Part shown: one piece after another, positions 52,631-64,000 of the stretch
How positions within the stretch are numbered: position 1 is the stretch's first letter
How the letters are laid out: the number at the start of each line of letters is the position of its first letter
NCBI GenBank assembly: GCA_026826555.1
Contig: JAKSZT010037286.1
Span: 120,123-184,122 of the forward strand
Direction: 5' to 3'
From: Tolypeutes matacus
Lineage: Eukaryota > Chordata > Mammalia > Cingulata > Chlamyphoridae
DNA: 64,000 nt
The notes under the pieces: model-generated
Told to the model about the DNA's origin: nothing
The model's database searches: none
The model's input: only the letters and a program-made list of their open reading frames with translations
Program-made: the position numbers and the translations under genes

Positions 52631-53107
52631 CTTGTTAACCAGCTAGGCTTTCAAAATGAGGAGAAAAAATGACTGTAAAGAGCAGACTACATTCAGGACA
52701 CTCATATGTTTTCTCTCTAGTTTGAATTTTCTCACATTCCATGAGGTTTTGTTTCAGATTGAAGGATTACCAGGTTTATTAAAATACTAACAAATGTATG
52801 ACTATTTCATGCTCAATTTAATGCCTGGCTGAAGGATTTCCAATATTCCTTACATACACAGGGTTTTACTCCTGCATGTTTCATTGATGGGACTCTAGCT
52901 TTCTCAAATTCATGAAATCCCAAATGGTTTCACTGAAAGATTAAATCTCAAATATCTCATAAGGTTGAATTTCCAAGAAAAGTTCACACTCATTACACAT
53001 AAAGGGGAGGACTACCATGTACGGCAACCTGGCAAAACTCCTTGTCCTCATGCTTTTTTCCTTATATAGATTCTGTCAGGCTTATTTAAGCATGATGCAA
53101 ATTCTAA
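52631..53107 (-). pseudogene. C2H2 zinc finger exon fragment (unit H, split by ERV)
   Basis: The 5' part of the finger exon on the - strand, matching about 20690-21150 of unit C. Its 3' fingers are absent because of the junction at 52628-52631. Its upstream side is interrupted at 53108 by ERV copy 2 and resumes at 59867. Only weak, decayed finger sequence remains (for example the stretch equivalent to AATGCCTGGCTGAAGG). It is non-functional. Confidence 0.72.
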
Positions 53108-53499
53108 TGTTGGAAAAGATGCTGAGAGCCAAAGCATAAAGGTTTAAGCATTTAAAAAGCATGCTTGCTGGCAGAGAACCATTAGTAAAAGTCTCCAAGG
53201 ACACTGCATACTGCAGATATCAGTGGGAGGAGGTAGAGCGGAATGAACACAGCACTAAGAATTTATTGTCTGAATTCCCAAGAAAGATTGTCTGGGAACA
53301 CAGAAAGAGGCAGCGCTTTCACGTACCAAGCTGAGAAGGTAGTGAATGATGCCCTACTTTTGTTATCAGCTTTGCAGTATAAAAAGAAGCCTCAGCCTAA
53401 ATAAACTTGCCTGCATTCCACATGGTGTGAGGTCCCTTGGTTCCCACATTTCTTTTTGATCATTCCAAGCACCGTCTACCTCCACATTGCATTACAACA
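53108..53499 (+). repeat. 5' LTR, ERV copy 2
   Basis: TGTTGGAAAAGATG to ATTACAACA, 392 bp. TATA box TATAAAAA at 53378-53385 and AATAAA at 53399-53404, only about 20 bases apart, so the R region is short. Confidence 0.88.
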
Positions 53500-53501
53500 G
53501 A

Positions 53502-53519
53502 TGACACCCAATGTGGGGC
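53502..53519 (+). promoter_or_regulatory. Primer binding site, Lys-tRNA type
   Basis: TGACACCCAATGTGGGGC, two bases after the LTR. It resembles the Lys-tRNA (1,2) primer site used by several betaretroviruses, with a few mismatches. Confidence 0.7.
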
Positions 53520-53593
53520 ACGACTAGTCTTTTATCTGGGTAAGTGCCATGGAAACAAGGACTGCTGGGATGGATGGTCCTTGCATTCTGTTG

Positions 53594-53599
53594 GTGAGT
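53594..53599 (+). promoter_or_regulatory. Candidate retroviral splice donor (copy 2)
   Basis: GTGAGT 30 bases before the gag ATG; conserved in copy 1. Confidence 0.45.
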
Positions 53600-53623
53600 C
53601 AAATAATCTTGATCATCAGGGTA

Positions 53624-55245
53624 ATGGGTAATCAGTTGACTCACTTAGAGGAATATTTCAAGGTTGTGAAAACCCTGTTAAAGAATATAGGGGTATCTGT
53701 GATGACCCTAGAGGTACTAGAAATCTTTTTCCTTGTAGAGAAACATTGTTATGTATGGTCTTTGTATAGTCTTATTTTTGTTGCTCTTGAACAATTACAG
53801 TCAGATGAAAATGAAGATATTAAAATGGATATTCCTATTGCTAACACTGTAGCAGAAAAACCTAATGATAATTTTAATGAAAATATATCTGAAAAAATTA
53901 ATGAACAGGCAAAAACAGATAAAATCATGTCTAATGAAAAGAAAAAAAAGAAAAACGGAGGTTATGGAACTTTTCCAGAAGTCATTAAGCCATCAAATCC
54001 AAAAGAAGATTTATTGCTTTATGAACCAGCATCTGTGCCTCCCAAGGTATCTACTAATCCATTCTTTACAATATTTGATGACCCTCCAAACGTTTCTGTT
54101 TTTGTGCCAGCACCATCCTCTTCACTTAGGAAAAGTACAGCACAGGGATGTAGACAAGGAAATTCAGAGGCTATGCAATTTTTTTTACTTTTCCAGTAAC
54201 AGTAACTCAATTCCAGGAAATGGTAACAATCCCCCAGGCGGTGTACAATATGAGCATGCTCCTCTTCCTTTTAAAACTATCAAAAAATTTAAAAAAGCAT
54301 GCACTCAATATGGTGTAGATTCTCCTTATACTCAGAATTGGTGCAAGAAATGGCACAAGCAAACAGATTAATACACCGGGATTGGGATTTGTTAGATCAA
54401 CTTGTTCTGAATTCAGCAGAATTTTTACAATTTAAAACTTGATGGGCTGATGAAGCTAATATTGTACATTGAAGAAATCAACAGCAAAATCCACCAGTGC
54501 CTATTACTGCTGAACAAATATAAGGAGCATGTCAATGGGCTGAAATTCCTCGCCAAGATCAATATGATAATATTGCCATTTTACCAGTGCAATTGTGATA
54601 TCTAGATGCCTGTTGATGACTCTCCAACCTTGGACAGGTTGTACATTCATTTTCAAAAATTGTGCAAGGAAATACTGAGCCCTATGCTGAATTTGTAGCA
54701 AGGCAGGTAGATGTAGTCAACAAGACATTAGATCTGTCTGATCTTAAAGAAATGCTTAATCTAATGTTGGCTTTTAATAATGCTAACAGTGAGTGTAAAA
54801 AGGCTTTATGTCTGATGAAGGCAAATGGAAGTACTTTACAGGATTATATAAAAACATGCCAAAACATTGGGCCTAATACCTATAACCTGAACCCACTTGC
54901 ATCTACTCTAAAGGGATGTAGTCCTGTTGTTAATAATTTAAATTGCTTAAAATGTGAGAAACCAGGTCATAATAAAAAAGATTGCCAAACCAAAATTAGT
55001 GTAAGAACTCCATTTAGTGGCAATAATAAATCAATAACAAATCATGTGTGTCTGAAATGCTAAAAGGGTTACACAGGGTCAAGGAATGCCATTCTAACTA
55101 TCATAAAACTGGTAGTCTCATTTATAAGCTGGGAAAATTCCAAATGGGCCTTTCTCAAGGCTGTCAGACAAAGAATATGAATACATTTACCTGCCTTGCT
55201 CAAATCTGCCCAGTCAGCAACAGAGAAGTTCAGTATAGAGTGTAA
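53624..55245 (+). pseudogene. gag pseudogene, ERV copy 2
   Basis: The better preserved gag. The ATG at 53624 starts Met-Gly-Asn, preferred over the upstream in-frame ATG at 53549 because of the myristoylation signal. The frame is open to 54199 (matrix and a Pro/Ser-rich spacer), then broken. Capsid-like sequence is at about 54250-54480. The major homology region lies at about 54662-54710 (EPYAEFVAR), in an open stretch to 55063. The first CCHC box, CLKCEKPGHNKKDC, is intact at 54944-54985. The second is cut by a stop just after CLKC at 55049-55060 and continues in another frame as VKEC (55078-55092). Two CCHC boxes support class II. Confidence 0.85.
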
Positions 55246-55316
55246 TGGAACATAAGGCAGTTACCAATAGCAGTACAGCTGTCTATCCTTCCTCAGCTGA
55301 ATCTAAGTTTATTACT

Positions 55317-55641
55317 AGTTAACCCTAACTCTAACCCTAACATAACCCTAACTCTAAGTCTAACACTAAATTTAAGACTAACACTCACCCTAATCCTAAA
55401 CCTAACCTAACCATAACCCAAACCCGAAACCTAAGTAACCCTAACCCTAAGCCTAACCTAACCCTAAGCTTAACCCTAACCCTAACCCAAACCCTAACCT
55501 ATCCCTGCCCTAACCCTAACCCTAATTAACCCTAACCCTAACCCAAACCCTTACCCTTACCCTAAACCTAACTAACCCTAAACCTAACCCTAATCCTAAC
55601 ATTAACTAACCCTAATGTAACCCTAACCCTAACCCTAACCC
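55317..55641 (+). repeat. Interstitial telomere-like array (CCCTAA)n, degenerate
   Basis: About 325 bp of CCCTAA repeats and close variants (CCCAAA, TCTAAC, CCTAAG). The most regular parts are at about 55465-55495 and 55619-55641. It replaces the ERV sequence equivalent to 43737-44728 of copy 1 (about 990 bp). ERV homology stops at ATTACT (55316) and resumes at TATCAAAATAG (55642). Confidence 0.93.
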
Positions 55642-57700
55642 TATCAAAATAGCTTCTTGTACTTTAACCTTATTGTTTCTATAGAGGAACAGGTCTTATC
55701 ACTTTTAAAAAGAACACAATGTTTGAACCTGCTTTCTCAAAGCCAAATCCTGAAAGATAGCTTTTATTTGAAACTCACAAATAAGTTTGTCTTTTCCCTA
55801 AATAAAGGTAAAATGCTAGAAAATAGTTATGTTCATATGATATAAGTTGAATGAAGTATCTAAAACTGTTGTATCATTAAAAGAAATTTTGTAATTTTAT
55901 AACAATTAAAGTTATATGAATAAAAAGTTCATATGAATACTTTAAATGTGTATAAAATTCCTGAAAATTTAATAGTTTCCATGTAATATTAAATAAAAAT
56001 ATAATGCTATTAATTATAATTTTTAGTTATAAGAAGAAAGCAGCCATTAAAGGCTGCCAGGGTAGTGCATAACAGTAAAATATAGTAAAATAAAATGACA
56101 ATTCTGCAGCATGCAGTGGTCCCAAATATTGCCAGTTTGTTGCAAAAAATTAATATCCAGTTATGTCACTTCACTTTGTTTTAAAACTTGCTAAAGCTTT
56201 CTTTAATAATTTCTTTAAAAGTCAAGCCAGCCCGAATTCCCCTTCTTGTAAAATAGCCAACAAAAAATCAAGTTTATATTCAACACTGTAAGCAACAGCC
56301 CCAATTCTAATTATAATGTTAACAACAAAACCCATGCAAGTATTAAAATTACAAGTTAATGTATTACGCCACAGTCCAAATAGGAAATACTAATTTGTTT
56401 TTACCTATGCCTCAAACTATACAAAATAAATAAATTGAGGTCATTCTAATTATGCTATTAAGAATCTTAAATGCTTAAGAAATAAAACTTTATTCATTGG
56501 ATGTCTGTTGTTGTATAATCTACTAGAGTTATGAATTATATATAATATACTTAAATACTAATCAAAATTTTAATACAATACATTGCATACTTAAGTAATT
56601 TAATAACTTGTATTACACGTAAGTATTTTATTAAATGGATATGTAAATAACTTTTTTTGAGTTCTGATAGTCCTGAAACTAAATGTATTAAAAAACAAGT
56701 CTGGCAAGATTTGTTCAAGTCTAAAAGTAAATATCATGCAGAAAATTTTGTTAATCAACAAACCAATTTCTTGCTAGTTAACACTTCACATTTCAGGAAA
56801 AACATTGGAAATTAAAATAGTAAGCACATCAAGAATGTTTTGAAACAAATTAAAAAATCATAAAGTGCATTTCAATGGGTGTTGTATCCCTCCCAGGGGG
56901 AGCTGGCCACTCTCCCAGAGATTGATGTATAAAACTTAAAAAGTACTGCCCAGGGAATGCTGTGTTCCTTCCTGAGGAGGCTGGCCCCTTCCTCAGGAGG
57001 TAGCAAAATACTCACAATTTGGCATCTACAGTATCAAATTCATTAATCCTAAACACAGTCAACCAAAACTCTAGTATCAGTTGCTACTTCAACAATTCAA
57101 CCCTTCCCAGCTAAAAGCTAAATATTGGTAAGTATATATAAAACTGCTCTATTTATCTGTCATTTTGTAACTTTTATGATAGTAAAATCAATATTGACTT
57201 TATCTTTTAATTAGTTATGTTATTTGTTTCTCACCCTAATTGTCAATATAAGCTTATTAAACTAAATATATATTAACATTTATCTTGTATCTATCCAGGA
57301 CTCTAGCCAAAAATAAGCCAATACATCAGTGTATCCCCTGGTTTAGTAAGCCTGCAAATGTATGTATACTTATCATAAAAAACTAACAGTTAAACCTCTA
57401 CAAATGTTACAAAAACAAAAAAGGGGGAAATGGTGAAGTGTGAGTACAATTATATCAAGCATTATTTACAACAAGTTTTTTAAGCCAAAGGTAAGAATCA
57501 TATACATCAGCAGCAGAGCATTTCTTGCAAAAATCAGGCAATAATACAGAAACAAATATTGGACAACTACTTTACTAAAAGCACAAAAATAATAATGAGT
57601 GGGAGAAGGCTGATGTTAAGTTAGGATATAGGGTCGAGGTTTTGTTCTTATCATTACAGATAAAGGAGACTGGCTTTGGGTCCTGTCCAGATATCTGAAA
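55642..57700. other. AT-rich segment in place of pol (copy 2)
   Basis: Colinear with 44729-46980 of copy 1, without the SINE. No pol motif or long open frame was found. The stretch CCCAGGG...GAGGAGGCTGGCCCCTTC-like, near 56890-57000, is the only GC-richer part and is also present in copy 1. Confidence 0.6.
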
Positions 57701-57719
57701 CCTAGACATAAAGAAGCTG

Positions 57720-59455
57720 AAGAAGCTTACACAAAAAGCAGAAGAGGTGAATGTCACTCTAACACAGTTATTCCTTGCTAGGCCACCTAGAAAACCACAG
57801 CAGTAAGTAGTGCACTTTCACATAATTATAAATATTGGGCTTATATTACTAATTCACCTCTTATAGAATTGTTGACTTGGGGGGACAAATCCTACCCTGT
57901 GTATATTAATTAGTCTTTTCATTTTCCTGGGCCTGTTGATTCTTGCCTTCTTCTAAAACGTGAGGAGGAAGGGAAATTTATTGAAAATTTAACCTTGCTT
58001 TTTCTTGAATGACCTATCTGCATAGGATCCATTGACACATGTCTACAGCCCCCAAATCATAGTACAAAGTGATAGATGGCATACATGCTATGTTTCATAT
58101 GAGGTTGTGCTCTTTAATAATTCCTATGAATTGTAAATATTTGGGCCATTATAGGGATACCAAAATCTAACGTAAACACAACCATAAATTGAAAAAATTG
58201 TAATTCAACAAAAACAACTAATGAAAGCTCTCATTATTTTTGGAATTTTGGCAACATCGTATGTATAAATACATCACTAAATTGGACTCATCAGGGAAGA
58301 TTTATTCCACATCTATGGGACACTAAACTTAACAAAACTAAAAAGTATTTATGGAAATTATTTTTGGGAACTAGTCCAATTTTTGAATGGCCAGGCAGTA
58401 AAACTAATATTACCCGTTTAAAAAGAATATCCACTTAATTTCTTAAAGTATGTGTACGGAATTCCATTGTTTTTATAGTAGGAACAGTGAGCATTAATCA
58501 AACATGGTTTTTCTGCAGCAATTGCTCCCTTTGCAATTTTGTATCACAATCTGTTTTACAGGAGAGTTCTACTGTGGTTCTCATAGGACGATGGCATCAT
58601 GGAATATGGCTTCCAGTCCTCATGAATTGCTGCTGGCAGTACTTCCTCTGAGAGTGAAATCGTTTGGCACTTTCTAAATCATTATTCAAAAAGAAGCAAT
58701 ATTTTAATTGGATTAATTATAGCTGCTGTATTAGGGCTTATAAGTAATATTACAGCCACTGCTGTGGCAGGAACTGACCTACATGAGAGTGTCCAAACAC
58801 AAAAATATGTTAAAAATTGGCATCATAAGGCTAGTGAGCTATGACATAGTCAGGCATATATAGATGAGCAAATTAATAATAGGCTTAATAACTTAGAGAT
58901 GGCTGTTACACAAATAGGAGATCAAGTATATAATCTAAGTTTAAAATAATGTTTGAAGTGTGATTGGAATGAAATTGCATTTTCTATCACTCCTCTCCCA
59001 TACAATGATTCCCATTATGAATGGTAAAAAAAAATTAAACATCATTTAATGGGTCATCACACAAATTTATCTATTGAAATTACAGATTTGCAACAAAGGA
59101 TTTTGAGCATGTCTCAGAATTAACTTACTATGTTTCCAGGTAGCAAATTTTGGCAATCAATGACAGATCAATTAAATAAAATAAACCCCTTACATTGATG
59201 GAAATAGAACTCTGTACATGCTAACTTCAGGGTGGTGATCATTGGTGCTCTGCTACACTTAACTGTATTAGGAGGCATTCGCAAAGCACTGCAGTCCCAC
59301 ATTAATAGGGCTGAAAAGGCCAGCCATGCCAATAATTTGATTCTGCTTAAAACCCTTGAATCTCAAACCCCTGTCCATGGAGCTTGGCTGGTTCCCAGTG
59401 CCAGGCAAGACCTTCAGAGGTGGGGAACGTAAGACAGGCAGAGTGACCCTGGACA
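57720..59455 (+). pseudogene. env pseudogene, ERV copy 2
   Basis: The envelope precursor would give surface and transmembrane subunits. It follows the candidate splice acceptor (AG at 57658-57659). The surface part is riddled with stops. The transmembrane part is recognisable: from 58707 to the stop at 58842-58844 one frame stays open. It encodes a hydrophobic, Ala/Ile-rich fusion-peptide-like stretch (LISNITATAVAGT) followed by an amphipathic segment. A Cys-Asp-Trp-Asn stretch near 58958-58970 fits the class II transmembrane subunit. Further stops at many places show it is dead. The start position is approximate. Confidence 0.7.
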
Positions 59456-59473
59456 AAAAGAAAAAAAGTGGGA
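59452..59473 (+). promoter_or_regulatory. Polypurine tract, ERV copy 2
   Basis: A purine run (AAAAAGAAAAAAAGTGGGAA) directly before the 3' LTR, where the plus-strand primer of reverse transcription would form. Confidence 0.75.
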
Positions 59474-59475
59474 AT

Positions 59476-59866
59476 TGTTAGAAAAGATGCTGAGAGCCAG
59501 TGCATAATGGGTTAAGCATTTAAAAGGCATGCTCGCTGGCAGAGAAACATTAGCAAATGTCTCAAAAGACAGTGCATACTACAGACATGAGTGGAAGGAG
59601 GCAGAATGGAATGAACACAACACTAAGATGTTATCATCTAAATTCCCAGGAAAGATGATCTGCGAACACAGAAACAGGCAGTGCTCTCATGTACCAAGCT
59701 GAGAAACTAGCGAAGGATGACCTAATTTTGTTATCAGCTTTGTAGTATAAAAAGCAGCTTCAGCCTAAATAAATTTGCCTGCATTCAACATGGAGTGAGG
59801 TCCCCTTGTCCCAAACTTTCTTTGGATCATTCCCGGCACCATCTGCCTCCACATTGAATTACAACA
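59476..59866 (+). repeat. 3' LTR, ERV copy 2
   Basis: TGTTAGAAAAGATG to ATTACAACA, 391 bp. TATAAAAA at 59746-59753 and AATAAA at 59768-59773. It differs from the 5' LTR by many substitutions, so the insertion is not recent. Confidence 0.88.
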
Positions 59867-60059
59867 TTTCCTCAAAGTGAAGTTACATTCATAGAAGTGT
59901 TATTTTGAGGAAACAATGTTTGTTTTCAGAGAAAATATTTTCCCAAATTTCTTACATTCTCTGCCTTCATCTTAAGTCTGTACTGTTGTGGAAGTGGATA
60001 TAACTTCACTTACAAGCCTTTTGATATGTAGTTCTTTCTGCTTCTTAATGTCCTATGCT

Positions 60060-60180
60060 TCTTCATAGTTTGTTGTGTGCAGTAGAAGAAGTGCTTAGAG
60101 GGAAATTTATAGCATTAAATGCATTCATTAGAAAAGAGGAAAGATCCAATATCAATCCTCTAAGCATCCAACTTGGGAAG
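60060..60180 (+). mobile_element. L1 ORF2 fragment (unit H)
   Basis: Counterpart of the unit A scrap, with EEVLRGKFI readable. Confidence 0.65.
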
Positions 60181-60626
60181 TGCAACATCTCCTTTTTATT
60201 TGTTCTATCATTCATGGCTCTTCTTGCTTCAAATGAGCATCACATCCAGGTTGGTGACTTCATAACTAGGTAATTGGGAAGTGATACAGCACTTGATTTA
60301 TGATGGGGATAAACCCACACCACATAAGTCAACCCTGGAACCTTCAGTCTTCTGAAGGACAAGAAAGGTACAGATTCCATAGATGCATGAGTAAGGTGGC
60401 CCCCAAACATAGGCCAAAATGGCAACCCAGGAAATGCTGAATACTTTGTTTTGTACTGATTATTTTTGTTTAATTTTTTTCTTCTATTTATTTGGATGAG
60501 ATGTACTATTTAATATTCTTTAAAGTTTACCAGAGAAATTAAAGCACTTTTGCTTGCCTTTCCAAATCTGAACATTTTATTTATTATTGACTGGCCAAAT
60601 AATGTATTTTAAAACATTTTATATCC

Positions 60627-61207
60627 TGTATTAGCCAGCCAAAGGTGTGCTATTGCAAAACACCAGAAATCCCTGGGACTTTATAAAGGGTATTTATTTG
60701 GGGTAGAAGCTTACAGTTACCAGGCCATAAAGCATTAGTTTCTTCCCTCACCAAAGTCTGTGACACTGTCTTGGAGCAAGGCAGCTGCTGACATTAGCCA
60801 GGGTTCAGGCTTCTTGGCTTCCTCTCTCCCAAGGGCTCCATTTCTCTCTGGGCTCACCATCTCTGGTTTCTCCACATGGTCAGCTGCAGACTATTAGGCT
60901 CCCTAATATTTGCCTCTCTCCACAAGGCCAACTGTAAACTGTTAGGTGAATGGTTTGTCTCTTTTCCATGGGGCCTTCTGTCCTTTCTCCTCAGAACTCC
61001 AATGGCAAAACTATTCCAACTCTGTTCTTTGCCATGTCTTTTTATGTTTGAGACCCCACCCACCAAAGTCATGGGGCTCAACACCCTACCGACTGTGGCC
61101 CAGTCAACGCTCTTATTATAACTTAATCATGCCCAGATCAACAAATCAGTTTACAAGCATAATCCAATATCTATTTTTGGAATTCATAGTGATATCAAAC
61201 TGCTACA
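60627..61207 (-). mobile_element. Solitary LTR-1 (unit H)
   Basis: 581 bp with TG...CA ends and intact TATCC on both sides, as in units A and B. Confidence 0.76.
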
Positions 61208-61962
61208 TATCCATTTACACATCTTATGTTATATACTATTTTATGGTGTATTTTAACACTTTATTGGTGTTTTTGGCCACAGATATCATTATTACTTTAT
61301 CCAATCAATAGTCATTTAGATATATGAATTTAATTAACAGATATGATTCTTCCATCCATCCCGAATCTTGAAAATTCTGTGATAATTTTCTTTCTTCCTG
61401 AAGAATATTCTTTTACATTTCTTTTAAAGTGAGTTGCTGCTAGCAAATGGTATTAGTTTTTAGTGATCTGTAAAATATTGATTTCCCTTCTTCCTGAAGG
61501 ATTGAGATTAATTAAATCTCAGGCCCTCCAAAATCTCCACTGCTTTTGAGAGCATCCTTAGTGTCAAATTACTCCATTCTGTTGTAAATGCAATCAGTTC
61601 TTTGGAGAAGAAATTAGGGGTTTTCAGCTTTACAGACTGCTTCCTGTTCCCCCACCAAACACACAAAATCTGTGTTCTCTGGCTCTGGGAATGGGAATAT
61701 TGGCACACATCTCTGAGTTACACACCTGTTTTTGGAGCTAAGATTTGGTGGAGAGAGCTCAGTATATTGAGTTCTTCTTGGGACCATTCTAGGAACAGGT
61801 GCAATGGTGGTCAGCACCCCATTTTGCTCAATGATGGCCACACCCAATGAACAGCCACTGCTTCATGAGTTCCCATTTTCCCCAGAATTATGAGACCCCT
61901 CCTGATCCCTGTGCCCTTGGTTAATGCCTTCGTTTGAGTCTTGTGCAGACCCCGGAGAAGTA

Positions 61963-62583
61963 TGTTCTTACTAACCCATTGCTGTGTGTGTAAGCCTTTT
62001 GTATATAGGACATTTTGGTTAGATTCAAATAAGGGACCTTTCAACTAGGTCATCTTTGATAGATTCCCCTAGTTTAGTCAAGGGCCTCTGATTAGATTTC
62101 TGTCACCAGAATGGACCTCAATCATTGTGCTGAAGTCCTACATACATGAGACACACTGAGAAACAATGCTGCCATGTTTACCCTGTCATGTGGGAGAGGG
62201 CTCCAGGATCTCCTACAGCTGTGGAGAGACACAGAAAACCTGAGTGGCTGAGGGAGAGGCCAGAGGCTGGACTCATGGAACTGCTTGAAGCTGAAGATAC
62301 CAGGCCAGAGGAGAAGGGAGAGGTGTGAGCAATTATATCTGATGGCCCACTGCTGAGTCAGGGAGAAAGTGAGTTTGGAGGAGAAGGCAAAGAGAGACAG
62401 ATATGCCCAACATTTTGCCTTGGCAGGAGTCCAACACAGCTCACCCTTATGAACACAGCATTTTTGATGATGTCTTTGGACATTTTCACAGCCTCATAAC
62501 TATAAGTTTAAACCTAATGAATTCCAATAAAAGCCAACCTATTTCTGCTGTTTTGCATTGACAGTGCTTGGCAAATTCAAACA
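61963..62583 (+). mobile_element. LTR-2, MaLR-like (unit H)
   Basis: Colinear with LTR-2 of unit A. Ends near AAATTCAAACA. The start is approximate. Confidence 0.55.
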
Positions 62584-64000
62584 TTTAGGCACATAGGTTT
62601 GGAGAGCTGGCCTGTTCCCAAATGGCAGTGTGATACTGCTGCCCAGTGAATTCATGTGTGAATTGTGGGTGTCTCCAGACTAGGCAGGAATGAGTACTGG
62701 TAAGATGGAGGGGGAAGTGTTCTTGACCAGCAAGCCTTCAAGACAGGGAGTCAGGCAGTGGAGACACAAAGTTTGGGGACTAGAATTATGTCACAGATGC
62801 CTCAGGCAAGTGTTGGTCAGGGGTGCAGGGTGAGATAAAAGCATGGTACCTAGGGTCTTGTGCACAGAGGAGTCAGGGCACAGAGAGGAGACTACCTGCT
62901 CCTGCTCCTTTTGCCATTCCCTCCTTCCCTGGCCTCCAGCATTGACCCTCTGAGGAGGGTGCTGTTACTGTACTCCTCCTGGTTCTCAGGCACATAATCT
63001 TGTCTCCTGCTCCCAGGTCTACATTCACCTTCTCCAATCTTGGGGCACCTAAAGAAAGAGCAATGCCAAGATGAAACCTGTTGGTGACAGGAAGGAAATG
63101 TCAAAACTCACATTACAGCATTGGCTAGAGCAATCATATCACCAGAATGAGCCTCATTAGGACAGTGGTCCTAATGAATAGTATAGAAATCCCAGAAAGT
63201 TCTGGGACCTAGGGCTGACAAGAATAGAAATGAGGTTATGAGAGAGTGCAATGTTTGCAGTAAACCTCAGAGGGTGCCGATACCAGATATTTCTCAGACT
63301 AATTTAATATTAAATTTTCAACTTATTTTTAACAGTGTTGAAATGATGCCGACTTATTCAATCCCAGAGGAGAATGGAGGGGTTTTATGGGAAGAAGCTG
63401 ATGAACAACCAAAGAAGCTGGAATGTAACATGTGTTCACTGCCATTACCCAATCCAGAGAGGGAATGTCCTTTTTTGGAACCAAACTCTCAGAACCCCAA
63501 TGAAAACCATCATCATAGGTTCTGGGTCAGGAAAGGAGGACAGGGAGAAAGCTCTGCTCAGCACTAACAGCCTCAGTTAGTGATGTGAGTCACTCTGGCC
63601 GGTCTTCACTGGGGAGTAAGCAGCAGGAAGTCCATCTTCTCCTGTAGTGCTAACAGCCCTCTAACCAGACACATGTAGAGAGCAGTGTGGCCTTCACATG
63701 GGCGCATCCATGCTCCTCCTATTCCATGCTCACTCTTTCTCAGGGTGGCATCCAACAGTCCAGGCAGCATGGGAGGGTCCCTGAGAGAGAGCAGATTTCC
63801 TTTACTGGTGACTGTATTTGCAAAGGGTGAGGGGAAGATCACCCCCACTAAGGTTGCAGATACAAATCAATATCTTCAAGTCAACTACCATGTATGATAT
63901 CATTGTGTACTATATTCATAATTTCTTTTAAATTATAACCAAATTATCCATGTAAAGGGTATAAAAATAATTTATGTCTGTTTTTGTAAACAGTAAAATT

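Larger units (their letters stand above)
53108..59866 (+). mobile_element. Betaretrovirus-like ERV, copy 2, with both LTRs
   Basis: A 6.76 kb provirus with two ~391 bp LTRs, Lys-type primer site, gag remnant, AT-rich segment instead of pol, env remnant and a purine-rich tract before the 3' LTR. It sits inside a zinc finger exon remnant: ATGCAAATTCT on the left and TTTCCTCAAAGTG on the right rejoin to the sequence of empty units. The expected 6-base target duplication is not clean. Confidence 0.88.
59867..64000. repeat. Unit H, right part (runs off the window)
   Basis: Continues the unit interrupted by ERV copy 2, from TTTCCTCAAAGTGAAG to the window end, equivalent to about 9650-13800 of unit A. 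It contains the L1 scrap, LTR-1 and LTR-2. Spacers 61208-61962 and 62584-64000 hold nothing recognisable. Confidence 0.85.

Noticed and set aside
55317..55641. CRISPR-like or satellite array
   Set aside because: The repeat unit is the 6-base vertebrate telomere motif with no spacers.

Overview
The window reads as mammalian, probably xenarthran (armadillo-like), intergenic DNA. It has ordinary mammalian L1, betaretrovirus-like and gammaretrovirus-like endogenous retroviruses, Kruppel-type C2H2 zinc finger remnants, AT-rich spacers and no prokaryotic gene organisation. The xenarthran call rests on one tRNA-derived SINE at 45.8-46.0 kb that resembles the armadillo DAS type and on an L1 with an unusually long 3' UTR. 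I found no gene that looks intact. Every protein-like segment is a decayed or partial copy.

Layout. 1-0.8 kb: unrecognised pyrimidine-rich DNA. 0.8-8.1 kb: a long, broken L1 on the + strand. 8.1-30.5 kb: four tandem units (A-D) of about 5.5-6.1 kb. Each holds a zinc finger exon remnant on the - strand, a short L1 ORF2 scrap, an antisense LTR (LTR-1), a sense LTR (LTR-2) and unrecognised spacer. 30.5-30.65 kb: a 100-N gap, then an L1 3' end. 30.9-38.4 kb: one partial and one full unit (E, F) in the opposite orientation. 38.4-41.6 kb: the 3' part of an L1 on the - strand, at the same site in the unit as the first L1. 41.6-47.25 kb: betaretrovirus-like ERV copy 1, with a SINE inside it. 47.26-48.13 kb: second 100-N gap, L1 3' tail, then the env end and LTR of an unrelated gamma-type ERV. 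48.1-53.1 kb: partial, deleted units (G). 53.1-59.87 kb: betaretrovirus-like ERV copy 2 with both LTRs, inserted in a zinc finger remnant. 59.87-64 kb: the rest of that unit (H).

History as inferred. A unit containing a zinc finger exon, LTR-1 and LTR-2 was amplified in tandem. An L1 then landed in one unit. A block carrying that L1 and about one and a quarter units was copied in inverted orientation: 4.95-15.66 kb mirrors 30.92-41.56 kb. ERVs and a SINE arrived later, and deletions trimmed units B and G. No working genetic system is evident.

The most unusual features are three. ERV copy 2 contains a ~325 bp degenerate telomere-repeat patch that replaces ~1 kb of viral sequence. Both betaretroviral copies share gag and env remnants but carry ~3 kb of AT-rich DNA where pol should be. 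The zinc finger/L1 block is mirrored across the first assembly gap.
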